From: an uncultured Planctomycetota bacterium
GTDB lineage: Bacteria; Planctomycetota; Phycisphaerae; Sedimentisphaerales; UBA12454
Assembly: GCA_903847315.1 (NCBI GenBank)
Contig: CAINDG010000040.1
Coordinates: forward strand, 16,813 to 80,812
Length of the DNA stretch: 64,000 nt
Reading direction: 5' to 3'
A model generated the notes under the pieces. The model saw only the letters and a program-made list of their open reading frames with translations. It was not told the DNA's origin and did no database searches. Shown piece by piece: positions 30,758-39,886 of this stretch (position 1 is the stretch's first letter; every line of letters starts with the position of its first letter). Made by a program: the position numbers and the translations under genes.

Positions 30758-31102
30758 ATGACACAAGCATTAGAAACAGTAGAGACAGCAGAATCATTGG
30801 TAGAAAATCGCAGGTTTTCCCGTACAGACCTTACTTGGCCGGTCAGCCTTTGGCTGCCAGAGGCAAACAGGTTCTTCAACGGCAAGACAATTAATGTGGC
30901 AAAAGGCGGCGCATTGCTTTCATTGCCTATGTCAGTGCCGGTAAAGCCCGGCCACGTTGTGGAAATCAATTTTCCGCGCACTATGAGTCTTGCACAAAAG
31001 AAAGGTCAGTTTGCCAGGATAAAAACCGGGAAAGTTCTGCGGGTAGAGCGCGATTCCATTACGACTGACGCTACAATCGGCGTGGCCATTCAGTTTGCCT
31101 AA
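30758..31102 (+). CDS. PilZ-like domain protein
   Basis: RRFSRTDLTWPVSLW...GKTINVAKGGALLSLP...VVEINFP pattern resembles PilZ. Confidence 0.6.
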   Translation: MTQALETVETAESLVENRRFSRTDLTWPVSLWLPEANRFFNGKTINVAKGGALLSLPMSVPVKPGHVVEINFPRTMSLAQKKGQFARIKTGKVLRVERDSITTDATIGVAIQFA

Positions 31103-31270
31103 AGCAGGGCGATACAATTTTGGCTGATTTTACATCGATGTTGCTGTCTTGCGGTTGGCAGATACGATTGGCTGCGATTTTGCGTAGTTTATCCCCCTTA
31201 TTTTTTTGGGCAAGAATTTGCTTTACATAGATACCCCCTGTGTCTATAATACGCCCCTTAATTTTTTCTC

Positions 31271-31383
31271 GTCATTTTGAGCGGAGTCCTGCGAAGCAGG
31301 ACGGAGTCGAAAAATCTATTTTAAAAAGATTTCTCCACTCAATTCGTCCCGAATTTTTCGGGACTCATTTCGGTCGAAATGAC
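31271..31383. repeat. Interspersed palindromic repeat element
   Basis: Terminal inverted GTCATTTTGAGC / GGTCGAAATGAC with internal hairpins GTCCTGC-GAA-GCAGGAC and GTCCCGA-ATTTT-TCGGGAC. Confidence 0.6.
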
Positions 31384-31426
31384 TTTCTGCAAGGCAAAAA
31401 GTCAGTTAAGTACTGGAGATAAAACG

Positions 31427-31759
31427 ATGTACGCGATAATTGAACAGGGCGGTAAGCAATATAAAGTTAAGCAGGGCGATCGTATTCAAATCGAACTCGC
31501 CGATGTTGCCCCTGATGCAAAGACAATAGAAATCAGCAAAGTTCTGCTCGTAGGCGAAGGCAAAGACATAACAGTGGGCTCCCCCTATATCGAAGGCGCA
31601 AAGGTTACAGGAAAGTTCACCGGCGAAACTTCTGCCGATTCGGTTGTAAAAGGCAAGAAGTTGTTTCCGACGCATTTCAGACGCCGTAAAGCCAGTAAGA
31701 AACGCATCGGCCATCGCCAGAAATATATGGAATTGACAATAGAGAAGATTAAAGCTTAA
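31427..31759 (+). CDS. rplU: 50S ribosomal protein L21
   Basis: MYAIIEQGGKQYKVKQGDRIQIE...HFRRRKASKKRIGHRQKYMELTIEKI. Confidence 0.96.
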   Translation: MYAIIEQGGKQYKVKQGDRIQIELADVAPDAKTIEISKVLLVGEGKDITVGSPYIEGAKVTGKFTGETSADSVVKGKKLFPTHFRRRKASKKRIGHRQKYMELTIEKIKA

Positions 31760-33588
31760 TCTTCCTCGTGTCCTAAAGATATTTCCATTCCACACTGACC
31801 GCAGAGAAACCGGACTTGATATTCCATGCCGTCCTCATCCTGCAAAATCAACGGCTCAGCAGATTTTTTTTCGCCATAATGTTGGCAGAGATTGAGTTCT
31901 TTCCTCAGACAATATTTTGTCCTCATAACAATTTCGCCCGTCATATTCAGGCCTGACTCCGCTGCGGGTTCGATAGTCTCGACGCCGTGCCGATGGTAAA
32001 AATCCTCAGCCTTTTTATTTAATACATTGCCGGTAAAAGTTAAATGCTTCTGAGGCCAGGGAACATTGTTCTTCGAGATTTTAACAGTTTGGCGAGGGCG
32101 ATTAACCTCTCGCACCTGCAATAATTGCTCAACAAGCTGACGCCGAGCATCGTTTAATTGAGAGGCAGGTACAAAATACATATCCTGCGTATCAATTTTC
32201 AAATCTATACACTGAAAAATAGTATTTCCAAGTCGGCCAAGCTGTTTTTTAAAAGTTTCTGTAGCAGCATCTTTTTTCAACGCTGGTTTTTTGTCACTGA
32301 TTATCTCAACATCTGCTTTGTTTCCATCCTCATCTGTTCCGATTAAAGTCAATCCGCTTTGTATTTCCTGCACTATTATCGACAGGGCGATTTTTCGCTG
32401 GGCCGGATTGCCCGAAAGCTTACCTGCGAACTGGTGGTCGTAATTGCGATAAATCTTTTGGCCGACGTAAATCTCATTTATCTTTTGCGGATAGATTTTT
32501 TGTCCTTCGGCGCGGTTAGCCGTTGTTCCGGACAAATTCTGCTGCCAGTCGAAAAAGCAAATCCCATCGCCATTATGCAGTTCTTCTTTGCTGTCGATGA
32601 TGAAAAAGGTTCTTTCCGCTTTTTTCACAACGCCTATAAGTTCACCGACAGATTTCGGGGTATCAATTGAGCCGATTTTGGATATTAGTCCTGCGATGCC
32701 GTAATCGGTAAAGCCGCGATTAAAAGTTTTATCGAGATTCGGCTCGAAATCGAACTGTACCGAGCCGGACGAGCTTTTCTGAAGTTTTTTCTTTGCCAGG
32801 ATTTTATCGAGCTCTCGGCGATAAAAGGCTGTGGTATTGGCGACATAAGGAATATCTTTCAGTCGGCCTTCGATTTTGAACGCACTGACGCCTGCATCAA
32901 TTAATTCTTCCAGATGCTGCGAAAGATTAAGGTCTTTAAGCGACAGCAGGTAGCGGTTATCGACGATGGTTTTGCCGGTTGCGTCCTTGAGGCTGTATAG
33001 TCTTCTGCACGGCTGGGCGCATTGTCCGCGATTTCCGCTTCGTCCGCCCAGCGCATAGCTCATATAGCACTGTCCGCTTGCACCGATACAAAGCGAACCG
33101 TGAATAAAACATTCAAGTTCGATAGATGTTCCGCCGCGGATTTGCCGAATCTGGTCGAGCGTTAATTCGCGGGCTAAAATCGCCCGGCTGAAACCGATAT
33201 CCTGCCGGAATTTTACTTTTTCGAGCGTGCTGTTATCCATCTGTGTGCTTGCAATCAGCGGAATTGGCGGCAGGTCAAGCTCGAGCAGACCGACGTCCTG
33301 TATAATCAGGCCGTCAATTCCTGCTTCGTATAGCTGATGAATCATTTTCTCGGCAATCGCCAGTTCGTCATCGAACAGCAGGGTATTGAGTGTTACATAA
33401 ACCTTCGCGTAATATTGGTGGGCGGAATCCGTAACCTGTTTAATATCCGCAATTGTGTTGCCGGCCGCCTGACGTGCGCCAAAACATTCAGCGCCGATGT
33501 AAACGGCGTCAGCGCCGCATTGAATCGCCGCGATTGCTGTCAATGCATCTTTTGCGGGAGCTAATAATTCGATTTTTCTGTTTGCCAT
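31756..33588 (-). CDS. Peptidase U32 family protein
   Basis: ELLAPAKDALTAIAAIQCGADAVYIGAE; ELECFIHGSLCIGASGQCYMSYALGGRSGNRGQCAQPCRR. Confidence 0.93.
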   Translation of the reverse strand: MANRKIELLAPAKDALTAIAAIQCGADAVYIGAECFGARQAAGNTIADIKQVTDSAHQYYAKVYVTLNTLLFDDELAIAEKMIHQLYEAGIDGLIIQDVGLLELDLPPIPLIASTQMDNSTLEKVKFRQDIGFSRAILARELTLDQIRQIRGGTSIELECFIHGSLCIGASGQCYMSYALGGRSGNRGQCAQPCRRLYSLKDATGKTIVDNRYLLSLKDLNLSQHLEELIDAGVSAFKIEGRLKDIPYVANTTAFYRRELDKILAKKKLQKSSSGSVQFDFEPNLDKTFNRGFTDYGIAGLISKIGSIDTPKSVGELIGVVKKAERTFFIIDSKEELHNGDGICFFDWQQNLSGTTANRAEGQKIYPQKINEIYVGQKIYRNYDHQFAGKLSGNPAQRKIALSIIVQEIQSGLTLIGTDEDGNKADVEIISDKKPALKKDAATETFKKQLGRLGNTIFQCIDLKIDTQDMYFVPASQLNDARRQLVEQLLQVREVNRPRQTVKISKNNVPWPQKHLTFTGNVLNKKAEDFYHRHGVETIEPAAESGLNMTGEIVMRTKYCLRKELNLCQHYGEKKSAEPLILQDEDGMEYQVRFLCGQCGMEISLGHEED

Positions 33589-33616
33589 TTGAATTGTATC
33601 GGATTAGAACGCGAAT

Positions 33617-34273
33617 CTATTGTGTTATTGCCATATGAGACTTTATCATTTCTTCGGTATTATTTCGCCAGTCGGCAGGACCGTTAGCGGCGAAATATTC
33701 GAACGATGCTTCGCCGGCAAGTTCGCCCAAAAGCGCCTTGCGCCGGGCTGAATTCGGCATCGTTTCTATGATATATTTTCGAATAGCTTCAAGTTCAGTT
33801 AGAAACTGGCCGTGCTTTTCCGTAAAAATATCTTCGAGTTTTTTTCTTATGTGACCGGCGTAAGCGGGATAATCACCTTCGGTGCAGACGGCTATCTGCA
33901 GGTCGCCTCGTCTAACGACGGCAGGCACGAAGAAATTGCAAAGTTCCGGGTCGTCGGCAATATTGCAGAGTATCTCGAGCTGCTGGCAATCGTTGTAAAT
34001 CTGTTCATTTGTTTTTCTGCTGTTGGTTGCCGCAAAGACGATTGACGCACCGACAAGATAATCTTTCGAGTATTTTGCTTCTACAAATTCCGTATTCGAA
34101 TGTTTACATCTGGTTTCCAGAATCTCGTCGATTTGTTCGGCCACGACAACCACGCGGGCCTGGGCTTCAAGAAGCCCCAATATCTTTCTTGCGGCGACAG
34201 AACCGCCGCCGATAACCACCGCGCGCTTTGCTTCCAGGTTTAAAAAAATGGGATATTTCATAGTAATGTCCAT
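33617..34273 (-). CDS. Siroheme synthase N-terminal/precorrin-2 dehydrogenase-like
   Basis: YPIFLNLEAKRAVVIGGGSVAARKILGLLEAQARVVVVA; FAATNSRKTNEQI; NIADDPELCNFFVPAVVRRGDLQIAV. Confidence 0.9.
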   Translation of the reverse strand: MDITMKYPIFLNLEAKRAVVIGGGSVAARKILGLLEAQARVVVVAEQIDEILETRCKHSNTEFVEAKYSKDYLVGASIVFAATNSRKTNEQIYNDCQQLEILCNIADDPELCNFFVPAVVRRGDLQIAVCTEGDYPAYAGHIRKKLEDIFTEKHGQFLTELEAIRKYIIETMPNSARRKALLGELAGEASFEYFAANGPADWRNNTEEMIKSHMAITQ

Positions 34274-34374
34274 AATAGCATCTTTTCAGCCTTATAGCAA
34301 TGAATTATTTAACGTGCAAAAAATGGGTTTTTGTGTAAAATACGCCTATCAGGTCAATTTTGCTGTGGAATTTT

Positions 34375-34908
34375 ATGAAAAAAATAACAACACCATTAAC
34401 AAATGAAATTATACGCTCCTTAAAAGCCGGCGATGAAGTGGCCATAAGCGGCGTCCTTTACACCGCCCGCGATGCGGCGCATAAGCGGCTTTGTGAGCTT
34501 ATCGAGCAGAAAAAGGAACTTCCGATACCACTGGAAGGTTCTGTAATTTATTTTGTCGGTCCTACGCCTGCGCCGCCGGGAAGAGTAATTGGTTCTGCCG
34601 GCCCGACAACATCGGCAAGGATGGACAAGTTCAGTCCGATTCTTGTCGCGGCAGGACTGAAGGGTATGATTGGTAAAGGTTATCGCTGCGATGCCGTAAA
34701 AGATGCGTTGAAAAAATATTGTGCGGTTCATTTTGCCGCGCTCGGCGGGGCAGGGGCGCTTTTGAGTCAGTATATAATTTCCGCGGAAATTGTCGCTTAC
34801 GAAGATTTAGGTACCGAGGCGATAAGGAAACTTGAAGTTAAGGATTTTCCTGCGATTGTGGCGTATGATTCTTTCGGCAACAGCGTTTTTAAAAAGGTTA
34901 GTGAATAA
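34375..34908 (+). CDS. Fe-S fumarate hydratase/tartrate dehydratase beta region (class I)
   Basis: GDEVAISGVLYTARDAAHKRL; YFVGPTPAPPGRVIGSAGPTTSARMD. Confidence 0.92.
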   Translation: MKKITTPLTNEIIRSLKAGDEVAISGVLYTARDAAHKRLCELIEQKKELPIPLEGSVIYFVGPTPAPPGRVIGSAGPTTSARMDKFSPILVAAGLKGMIGKGYRCDAVKDALKKYCAVHFAALGGAGALLSQYIISAEIVAYEDLGTEAIRKLEVKDFPAIVAYDSFGNSVFKKVSE

Positions 34909-34911
34909 TGA

Positions 34912-35019
34912 ATCCCGCACCTTCCAATATTCAATTATATATCTTTGAAAGGAATAATAACTTGTATTTTGTATATACCAAAGTTTTAAAGAAGAAGGAA
35001 TTAGAAGAAGGTGCGGGAT
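34912..35019. repeat. 13 bp inverted repeat spanning the intergenic region; right arm overlaps the ychF-like start codon
   Basis: ATCCCGCACCTTC (34912-34924) and GAAGGTGCGGGAT (35007-35019). Confidence 0.7.
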
Positions 35020-36073
35020 GAAAACGGCATTTCTTGGCATAAACGGTTCGGGTAAAAGTACACTGCTTGCGGCAGTCAGCGGCAGGAAAGTAAATCTAAC
35101 CGGCGCATCGCAAATTGAAGAAGTAATCGCCAAAGTGCCGGACGAAAGGCTCGATTGGCTTTATAATTTGTATAAACCGAAGAAAAACGTCCCCGCGACA
35201 ATAGACTGTCTCGATTTGCCGGGTCTGTCTTTTGCTGATGACCACTCAAGGGCTGCCGCCAGAAGATTATTAGGCAATGTCCGAACCGCTGAGCTGCTCG
35301 TGCTGGTTATAAGAGCGTTTGATAACGCTGGAATCAAGGCAGAGCCATTGAAAGAGCTTTCGGAACTTATGACTGAAATACTTCTTGCCGACCTTGAGCT
35401 TGTCGAGACGCGAATAGAGAAACTTGAAAAACAGGTTAATAAACCTTCGAAAGAGCAGCCAAAACAAAAAGCCGAGCTTGAAATTCAATTAAAACTGCGT
35501 CAAACAATCGAAGCTGAAAAACCTTTAAAGACTGCGATTGCAAATGACCTTGAACTTGAGCTTATAAAGCCGCTCGGTTTTCTGACGTTAAAACCGATAG
35601 TGGTTGTTTTTAATACTGCCGAAAACAATCCAGCGCAGAATTTTGATACAGCCGGCATTATTGATTCGACAGTGCCGACAATCAGCGTTTGCGCTGAGAT
35701 TGAATACGAGATAAGTCAGCTTGACGAAGAAAGCAAAAAAGATTTTATGAAAGATTTGGGCCTGGCTGAATCAGCGGCGAGCAAATTCGTTCGAAGCTGT
35801 TATTCTGCGCTGGGTCTGATTAACTTTTTTACGGTTGGCGATGATGAGACAAGGGCCTGGCCGATAAAAGCAGGTACAATCGCTCACGACGCAGCCGGCA
35901 AAGTTCACAGCGATATAAAACGCGGCTTTATCAGGGCTGAAACGATTAGCTTTGCGGATTTAAAACAGCTCGGCGATGAAAAAGCGGTAAAAGCCGCCGG
36001 CAAAATTCGTCTTGAAGGCAAAAGCTATGTCGTTCAGGACGGCGATATTATTTGTTTCAGATTTAATGTATAA
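35018..36073 (+). CDS. YchF-like GTPase/ATPase with divergent P-loop
   Basis: FLGINGSGKSTLLAAVSG; DLPGLSFADD; YchF-type C-terminal LINFFTVGDDETRAWPIKAGTIAHDAAGKVHSDIKRGFIRAETIS...VQDGDIICFRFNV. Confidence 0.88.
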   Translation: MKTAFLGINGSGKSTLLAAVSGRKVNLTGASQIEEVIAKVPDERLDWLYNLYKPKKNVPATIDCLDLPGLSFADDHSRAAARRLLGNVRTAELLVLVIRAFDNAGIKAEPLKELSELMTEILLADLELVETRIEKLEKQVNKPSKEQPKQKAELEIQLKLRQTIEAEKPLKTAIANDLELELIKPLGFLTLKPIVVVFNTAENNPAQNFDTAGIIDSTVPTISVCAEIEYEISQLDEESKKDFMKDLGLAESAASKFVRSCYSALGLINFFTVGDDETRAWPIKAGTIAHDAAGKVHSDIKRGFIRAETISFADLKQLGDEKAVKAAGKIRLEGKSYVVQDGDIICFRFNV

Positions 36074-36091
36074 GATTTGCGAAAGTTTAAT

Positions 36092-37126
36092 ATGAAAGCG
36101 TTAGCATTAACAGGTTTGAAAAAACTCGAGTTCTTTGAAGTTCCACAGCCGCAGATAACAAAAGATACCGATGTACTGCTTAAAATCGCGGCGGTCGGAA
36201 TATGCGGCAGCGATATACATTATTACGACGACGGAAAAGTCGGCTCACAGGTTGTAATATATCCGTATCGAGTCGGCCACGAATGTTCCGCGACAGTTGC
36301 CCAAATCGGCAAAGCTGTGAAAAATATAAAAATCGGCGACAAAGTTGCCGTTGAACCGACAGTAGTCTGCCACAAATGCGACCAGTGCAAAATGGGCAGG
36401 GAAAATACCTGCAGGAATATAAAGTTCCTCGGCACGCCGGGCCAAGGCGACGGCTGCCTGTGCGAATATATAGTTATGCCTGCGGAAAATTGTTTCGTAG
36501 TCACCGACAGCCTTACGCTTACGCAGGCGGCATTGTGCGAGCCTTTTTCGATAGGCATATATTCGGTAAAACAGGGCCAGGGGCCGTATAGTGATAAAAT
36601 TGCGATACTTGGCTCAGGCCCGATAGGACTGAGTTGTATGACGGCAGCAAGGGTAAAAGGCGTAAAAAAAATTTATATGACGGACAAACTTGATTATCGT
36701 CTTGCTGTCGCAAAAAAGCAGGGCGCAGACTGGGTCGGCAATCCTGATAAAAATGATATTGTTAAAGAGATAACAAAGCTTGAGCCGCAGGGAATTGATG
36801 TTGTTTATGAATGCGCCGGCCAGCAGAGTACGATGGATGAAGGCATTGGTATTTTGCGGCCGGGCGGAAAACTCGTTCTTGTCGGCATACCTCGTGAAAA
36901 CAAAATTTTCTTCAGCATTGACAAAATCCGCAGAAAAGAAATTACGATTGTAAATATCCGCAGACAAAACCGCTGCATCGAAGATGCGGTTGAATTTCTT
37001 ATAACAGGTAAGGCGAATCTTGATTTTATGGCTACACACAAATTCGCTTTTAAAGATGCGATAAAAGCTTTTGATATTGCGGCAGGTTACAAAGACGGCG
37101 TAATTAAGGCGACGATTGAATTTTAG
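36092..37126 (+). CDS. Zinc-dependent medium-chain alcohol/polyol dehydrogenase
   Basis: VGICGSDIHYYDDG; GHECSATV; CHKCDQCKMGRENTC; ILGSGPIGL. Confidence 0.93.
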   Translation: MKALALTGLKKLEFFEVPQPQITKDTDVLLKIAAVGICGSDIHYYDDGKVGSQVVIYPYRVGHECSATVAQIGKAVKNIKIGDKVAVEPTVVCHKCDQCKMGRENTCRNIKFLGTPGQGDGCLCEYIVMPAENCFVVTDSLTLTQAALCEPFSIGIYSVKQGQGPYSDKIAILGSGPIGLSCMTAARVKGVKKIYMTDKLDYRLAVAKKQGADWVGNPDKNDIVKEITKLEPQGIDVVYECAGQQSTMDEGIGILRPGGKLVLVGIPRENKIFFSIDKIRRKEITIVNIRRQNRCIEDAVEFLITGKANLDFMATHKFAFKDAIKAFDIAAGYKDGVIKATIEF

Positions 37127-37138
37127 GTGGAGTCATCG

Positions 37139-39868
37139 GTGAAAATTGGGCATAATTTGAAATTTCGGTCGCTCATATTTTTGCTTATCGTTTTGTTGTA
37201 TCTTTCAAATACAGCTCTTGCACAAAAGGTTGATACTTCCGCGTTGTGTACCCCAACCGAATGTAACATACCTGTAGATAATCAAGCGTCCTTGAACAGC
37301 AAACTTAGCTTCCATTTGCCGGATATATACGGCCGTGTAGTAGATTCGCAGGATTACGTAAATGTTCCTGTTTTGATAATGTTCGGCTCGTGCTGGTGCG
37401 GCGGTTGTCAGCAGGATGCGGAGCCTCTTAGAAAAATAGCAGCCGAGTATGCGGACAAAGGCCTTGCGACAATTCGGACGGTCGCAGGCGATAACGAATT
37501 GGCCGCTACAGATTTTCAAAGGCACTACAGGCTGCCGTTTATACAGATGCTCGACACAAACCGTTCATTCGAAAAACAATACAACAGGGATGGCTGGACA
37601 TTTCTGATGCTGGCAGACCGCGAAGGCAAAATAGTTTATAAAGTAAACCGCCCTAATGAAAACGATTGGCTTGAGCTCAAAAATATATTAAACAAAATGC
37701 TCCTGACGCCTGCAGCGAGCAAAAAAATAACATGCGACGGCGTAGAATATATGTCTCAAACTCTGCAGAGGACCAAAGAAACAGAAAAACCTCGCTTATG
37801 CGAACGATTTCCATCGATAGCCTGCGGTCCTGACGGCAAGGTATATGTAGTCTTCACTTCCAACCGTAATGGTTCTCAGGATATTTTTATGCGATTTTTC
37901 GATGGCCAAAAATGGTCAGATGATATTCCTATAGCCGTTACTGCCGCAGATGAATATGACGGCACGGTATTGATAGATAAAAAAGGACAAATATGCGTTT
38001 GCTGGACAAGCAATGCTAATAGTAAAACTTATGAAATATTCTTTAACTCCTTTATGAGTCCTTTTCAGCAGGGGACACCGATAAAAGTAACCAATTCAGA
38101 CGATGACACAATGCATGCACGTATGGCCTGCGATGAAAAAAACATTATATGGATAGCCTATTATAAATGGCACAAAGCAGGGAAGTACTCCAGAGACAAA
38201 GAAGTTTATCTCTGCAGATTGGAAAACGGTCATCTTTCCGGGGAATTACAAATTAGCCCCAAAGATGTTCCATGGTACGAGGACCATACAGAGCCGGCCA
38301 TTTTTGCCTATAATGATGGCGTTGTTGTCGCCTGGAACTGGGACTTTCATCCTGCCAGCAAAGCCTATTCTAATCAGGCCGGCGGACCGACTATCTTCAT
38401 AAGGCAAATCAATAACGATATGACATTAGGGAAAATATCCTCAGTAAGCGGCAAAAACATTGACGTAACTCCTTCGGTAGCCGTTTCCGATAACGGACAA
38501 ATATGGTGTTCCTGGGATAGTCAGGGGGCAAAGCAGTATAAAAGCATTTGTGTTCGTAATGCTAACCCCGGCAGTAATAATACGCCGAGCGAAATTCAGG
38601 CTTTGAGTAAGCCGGTTGCCAATATTTGTACACCGACTCTCGTTGCCGGCTCAAAAAATTGCCTTACATTATTGTGGAGCGAATCTGAGGATAACACAAA
38701 TTGGGTACTCAAGTCTGCCAAATTGGATACACAAAACAAAAAAGCCTGGACGGATATAAAAGTAATAGAATCAATTGACAATCCAAGATTCTGCTCCGCT
38801 GCTTATGATTCTCAAAGTCAGTTATGGATTGCATATTCTATTGAGACGGAAAATGGCAGAAAAATAACAGTTAAAAAGCTGGAAAAACAGTTAACTGAAT
38901 CTGCCGCTTTAAATAACAATCAAACAACTTTATATTCCAATAAAAATAAAGAGGCAGTGCAAAATTTGCGCAAGCTGATAGATGAAAAATATTCATATCG
39001 TGACCTGCGTGGTGTCGACTGGAACAAATTGTTTGAGATGTACACTCCTCAATTGGAAAGAGCGAAGACGCCGCAGGAATTTGCTGAAATAGCGGCCGAT
39101 ATGTTATTAAATGCCAAGGATATGCATCTATGGGTAAAAATTAACGGCAAAACTGTAAACGGCTTCAAACGCGATATTCATCGTAATTATAATTTGAACT
39201 TACTTAAAAAAGAAGTCCCCCGCTGGAATAATTTAAGTCGATATGTAAGTACAGGACAATTCCCAGATGGCATTGGCTATATTTTAATAGAAAGTTGGAC
39301 TAAAGATGCAAATCAGGTATTGCAGCCTGCACTGCAAGCCGTTAAAAATCTTTTAAATAGCAAGTCACTAATAATAGATGTAAGGCCAAATGGCGGCGGT
39401 GACGAATCCACTGCTCGAAAAGTTGCCGGATGTTTCGTGCAGCAGCCGGCGGTTTATGCCAAAAATATTTATCGCAATGTTAAGGAGCCGAACGGCTGGG
39501 GACAAGTTCAGGAAAGAACATTCGTTCCCAATCCGGATATACCGACTTATAAAGGGAAAATCGCCGTGCTTATGGGGCAGGGAAACTTAAGCAGCTGCGA
39601 AGCCTTCCTTCTAATGATGAAACAAGTACCTGAATGCAAACTCATAGGAGAAAAATCTTATGGCAGTTCAGGAAACCCGAAACCTTATGACCTTGGCAAT
39701 GGCGTGACGGTTTGGTTGCCCTCGTGGAAAGCACTTCGTCTAGATGAAACTTGTTTTGAAGATCAGGGTATAAAACCGGATATCAATATTGTAGCGGCCG
39801 AAAGTCAGCTAAGAGAAAAAGACTCTGTTCTTGAAGCTGCCCTGAAGCATCTCAGAAATAGTTTTTAA
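37139..39868 (+). CDS. Secreted TlpA/thioredoxin-like - beta-propeller-like - S41 protease fusion
   Basis: GTG start with signal peptide; FGSCWCGGCQQD; repeated exo-sialidase-like strands; DVRPNGGGDESTARK, GQGNLSSCEAFLL, GEKSYGSSG. Confidence 0.8.
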   Translation: MKIGHNLKFRSLIFLLIVLLYLSNTALAQKVDTSALCTPTECNIPVDNQASLNSKLSFHLPDIYGRVVDSQDYVNVPVLIMFGSCWCGGCQQDAEPLRKIAAEYADKGLATIRTVAGDNELAATDFQRHYRLPFIQMLDTNRSFEKQYNRDGWTFLMLADREGKIVYKVNRPNENDWLELKNILNKMLLTPAASKKITCDGVEYMSQTLQRTKETEKPRLCERFPSIACGPDGKVYVVFTSNRNGSQDIFMRFFDGQKWSDDIPIAVTAADEYDGTVLIDKKGQICVCWTSNANSKTYEIFFNSFMSPFQQGTPIKVTNSDDDTMHARMACDEKNIIWIAYYKWHKAGKYSRDKEVYLCRLENGHLSGELQISPKDVPWYEDHTEPAIFAYNDGVVVAWNWDFHPASKAYSNQAGGPTIFIRQINNDMTLGKISSVSGKNIDVTPSVAVSDNGQIWCSWDSQGAKQYKSICVRNANPGSNNTPSEIQALSKPVANICTPTLVAGSKNCLTLLWSESEDNTNWVLKSAKLDTQNKKAWTDIKVIESIDNPRFCSAAYDSQSQLWIAYSIETENGRKITVKKLEKQLTESAALNNNQTTLYSNKNKEAVQNLRKLIDEKYSYRDLRGVDWNKLFEMYTPQLERAKTPQEFAEIAADMLLNAKDMHLWVKINGKTVNGFKRDIHRNYNLNLLKKEVPRWNNLSRYVSTGQFPDGIGYILIESWTKDANQVLQPALQAVKNLLNSKSLIIDVRPNGGGDESTARKVAGCFVQQPAVYAKNIYRNVKEPNGWGQVQERTFVPNPDIPTYKGKIAVLMGQGNLSSCEAFLLMMKQVPECKLIGEKSYGSSGNPKPYDLGNGVTVWLPSWKALRLDETCFEDQGIKPDINIVAAESQLREKDSVLEAALKHLRNSF

Positions 39869-39886
39869 AATTCGGAGGATATTAAA

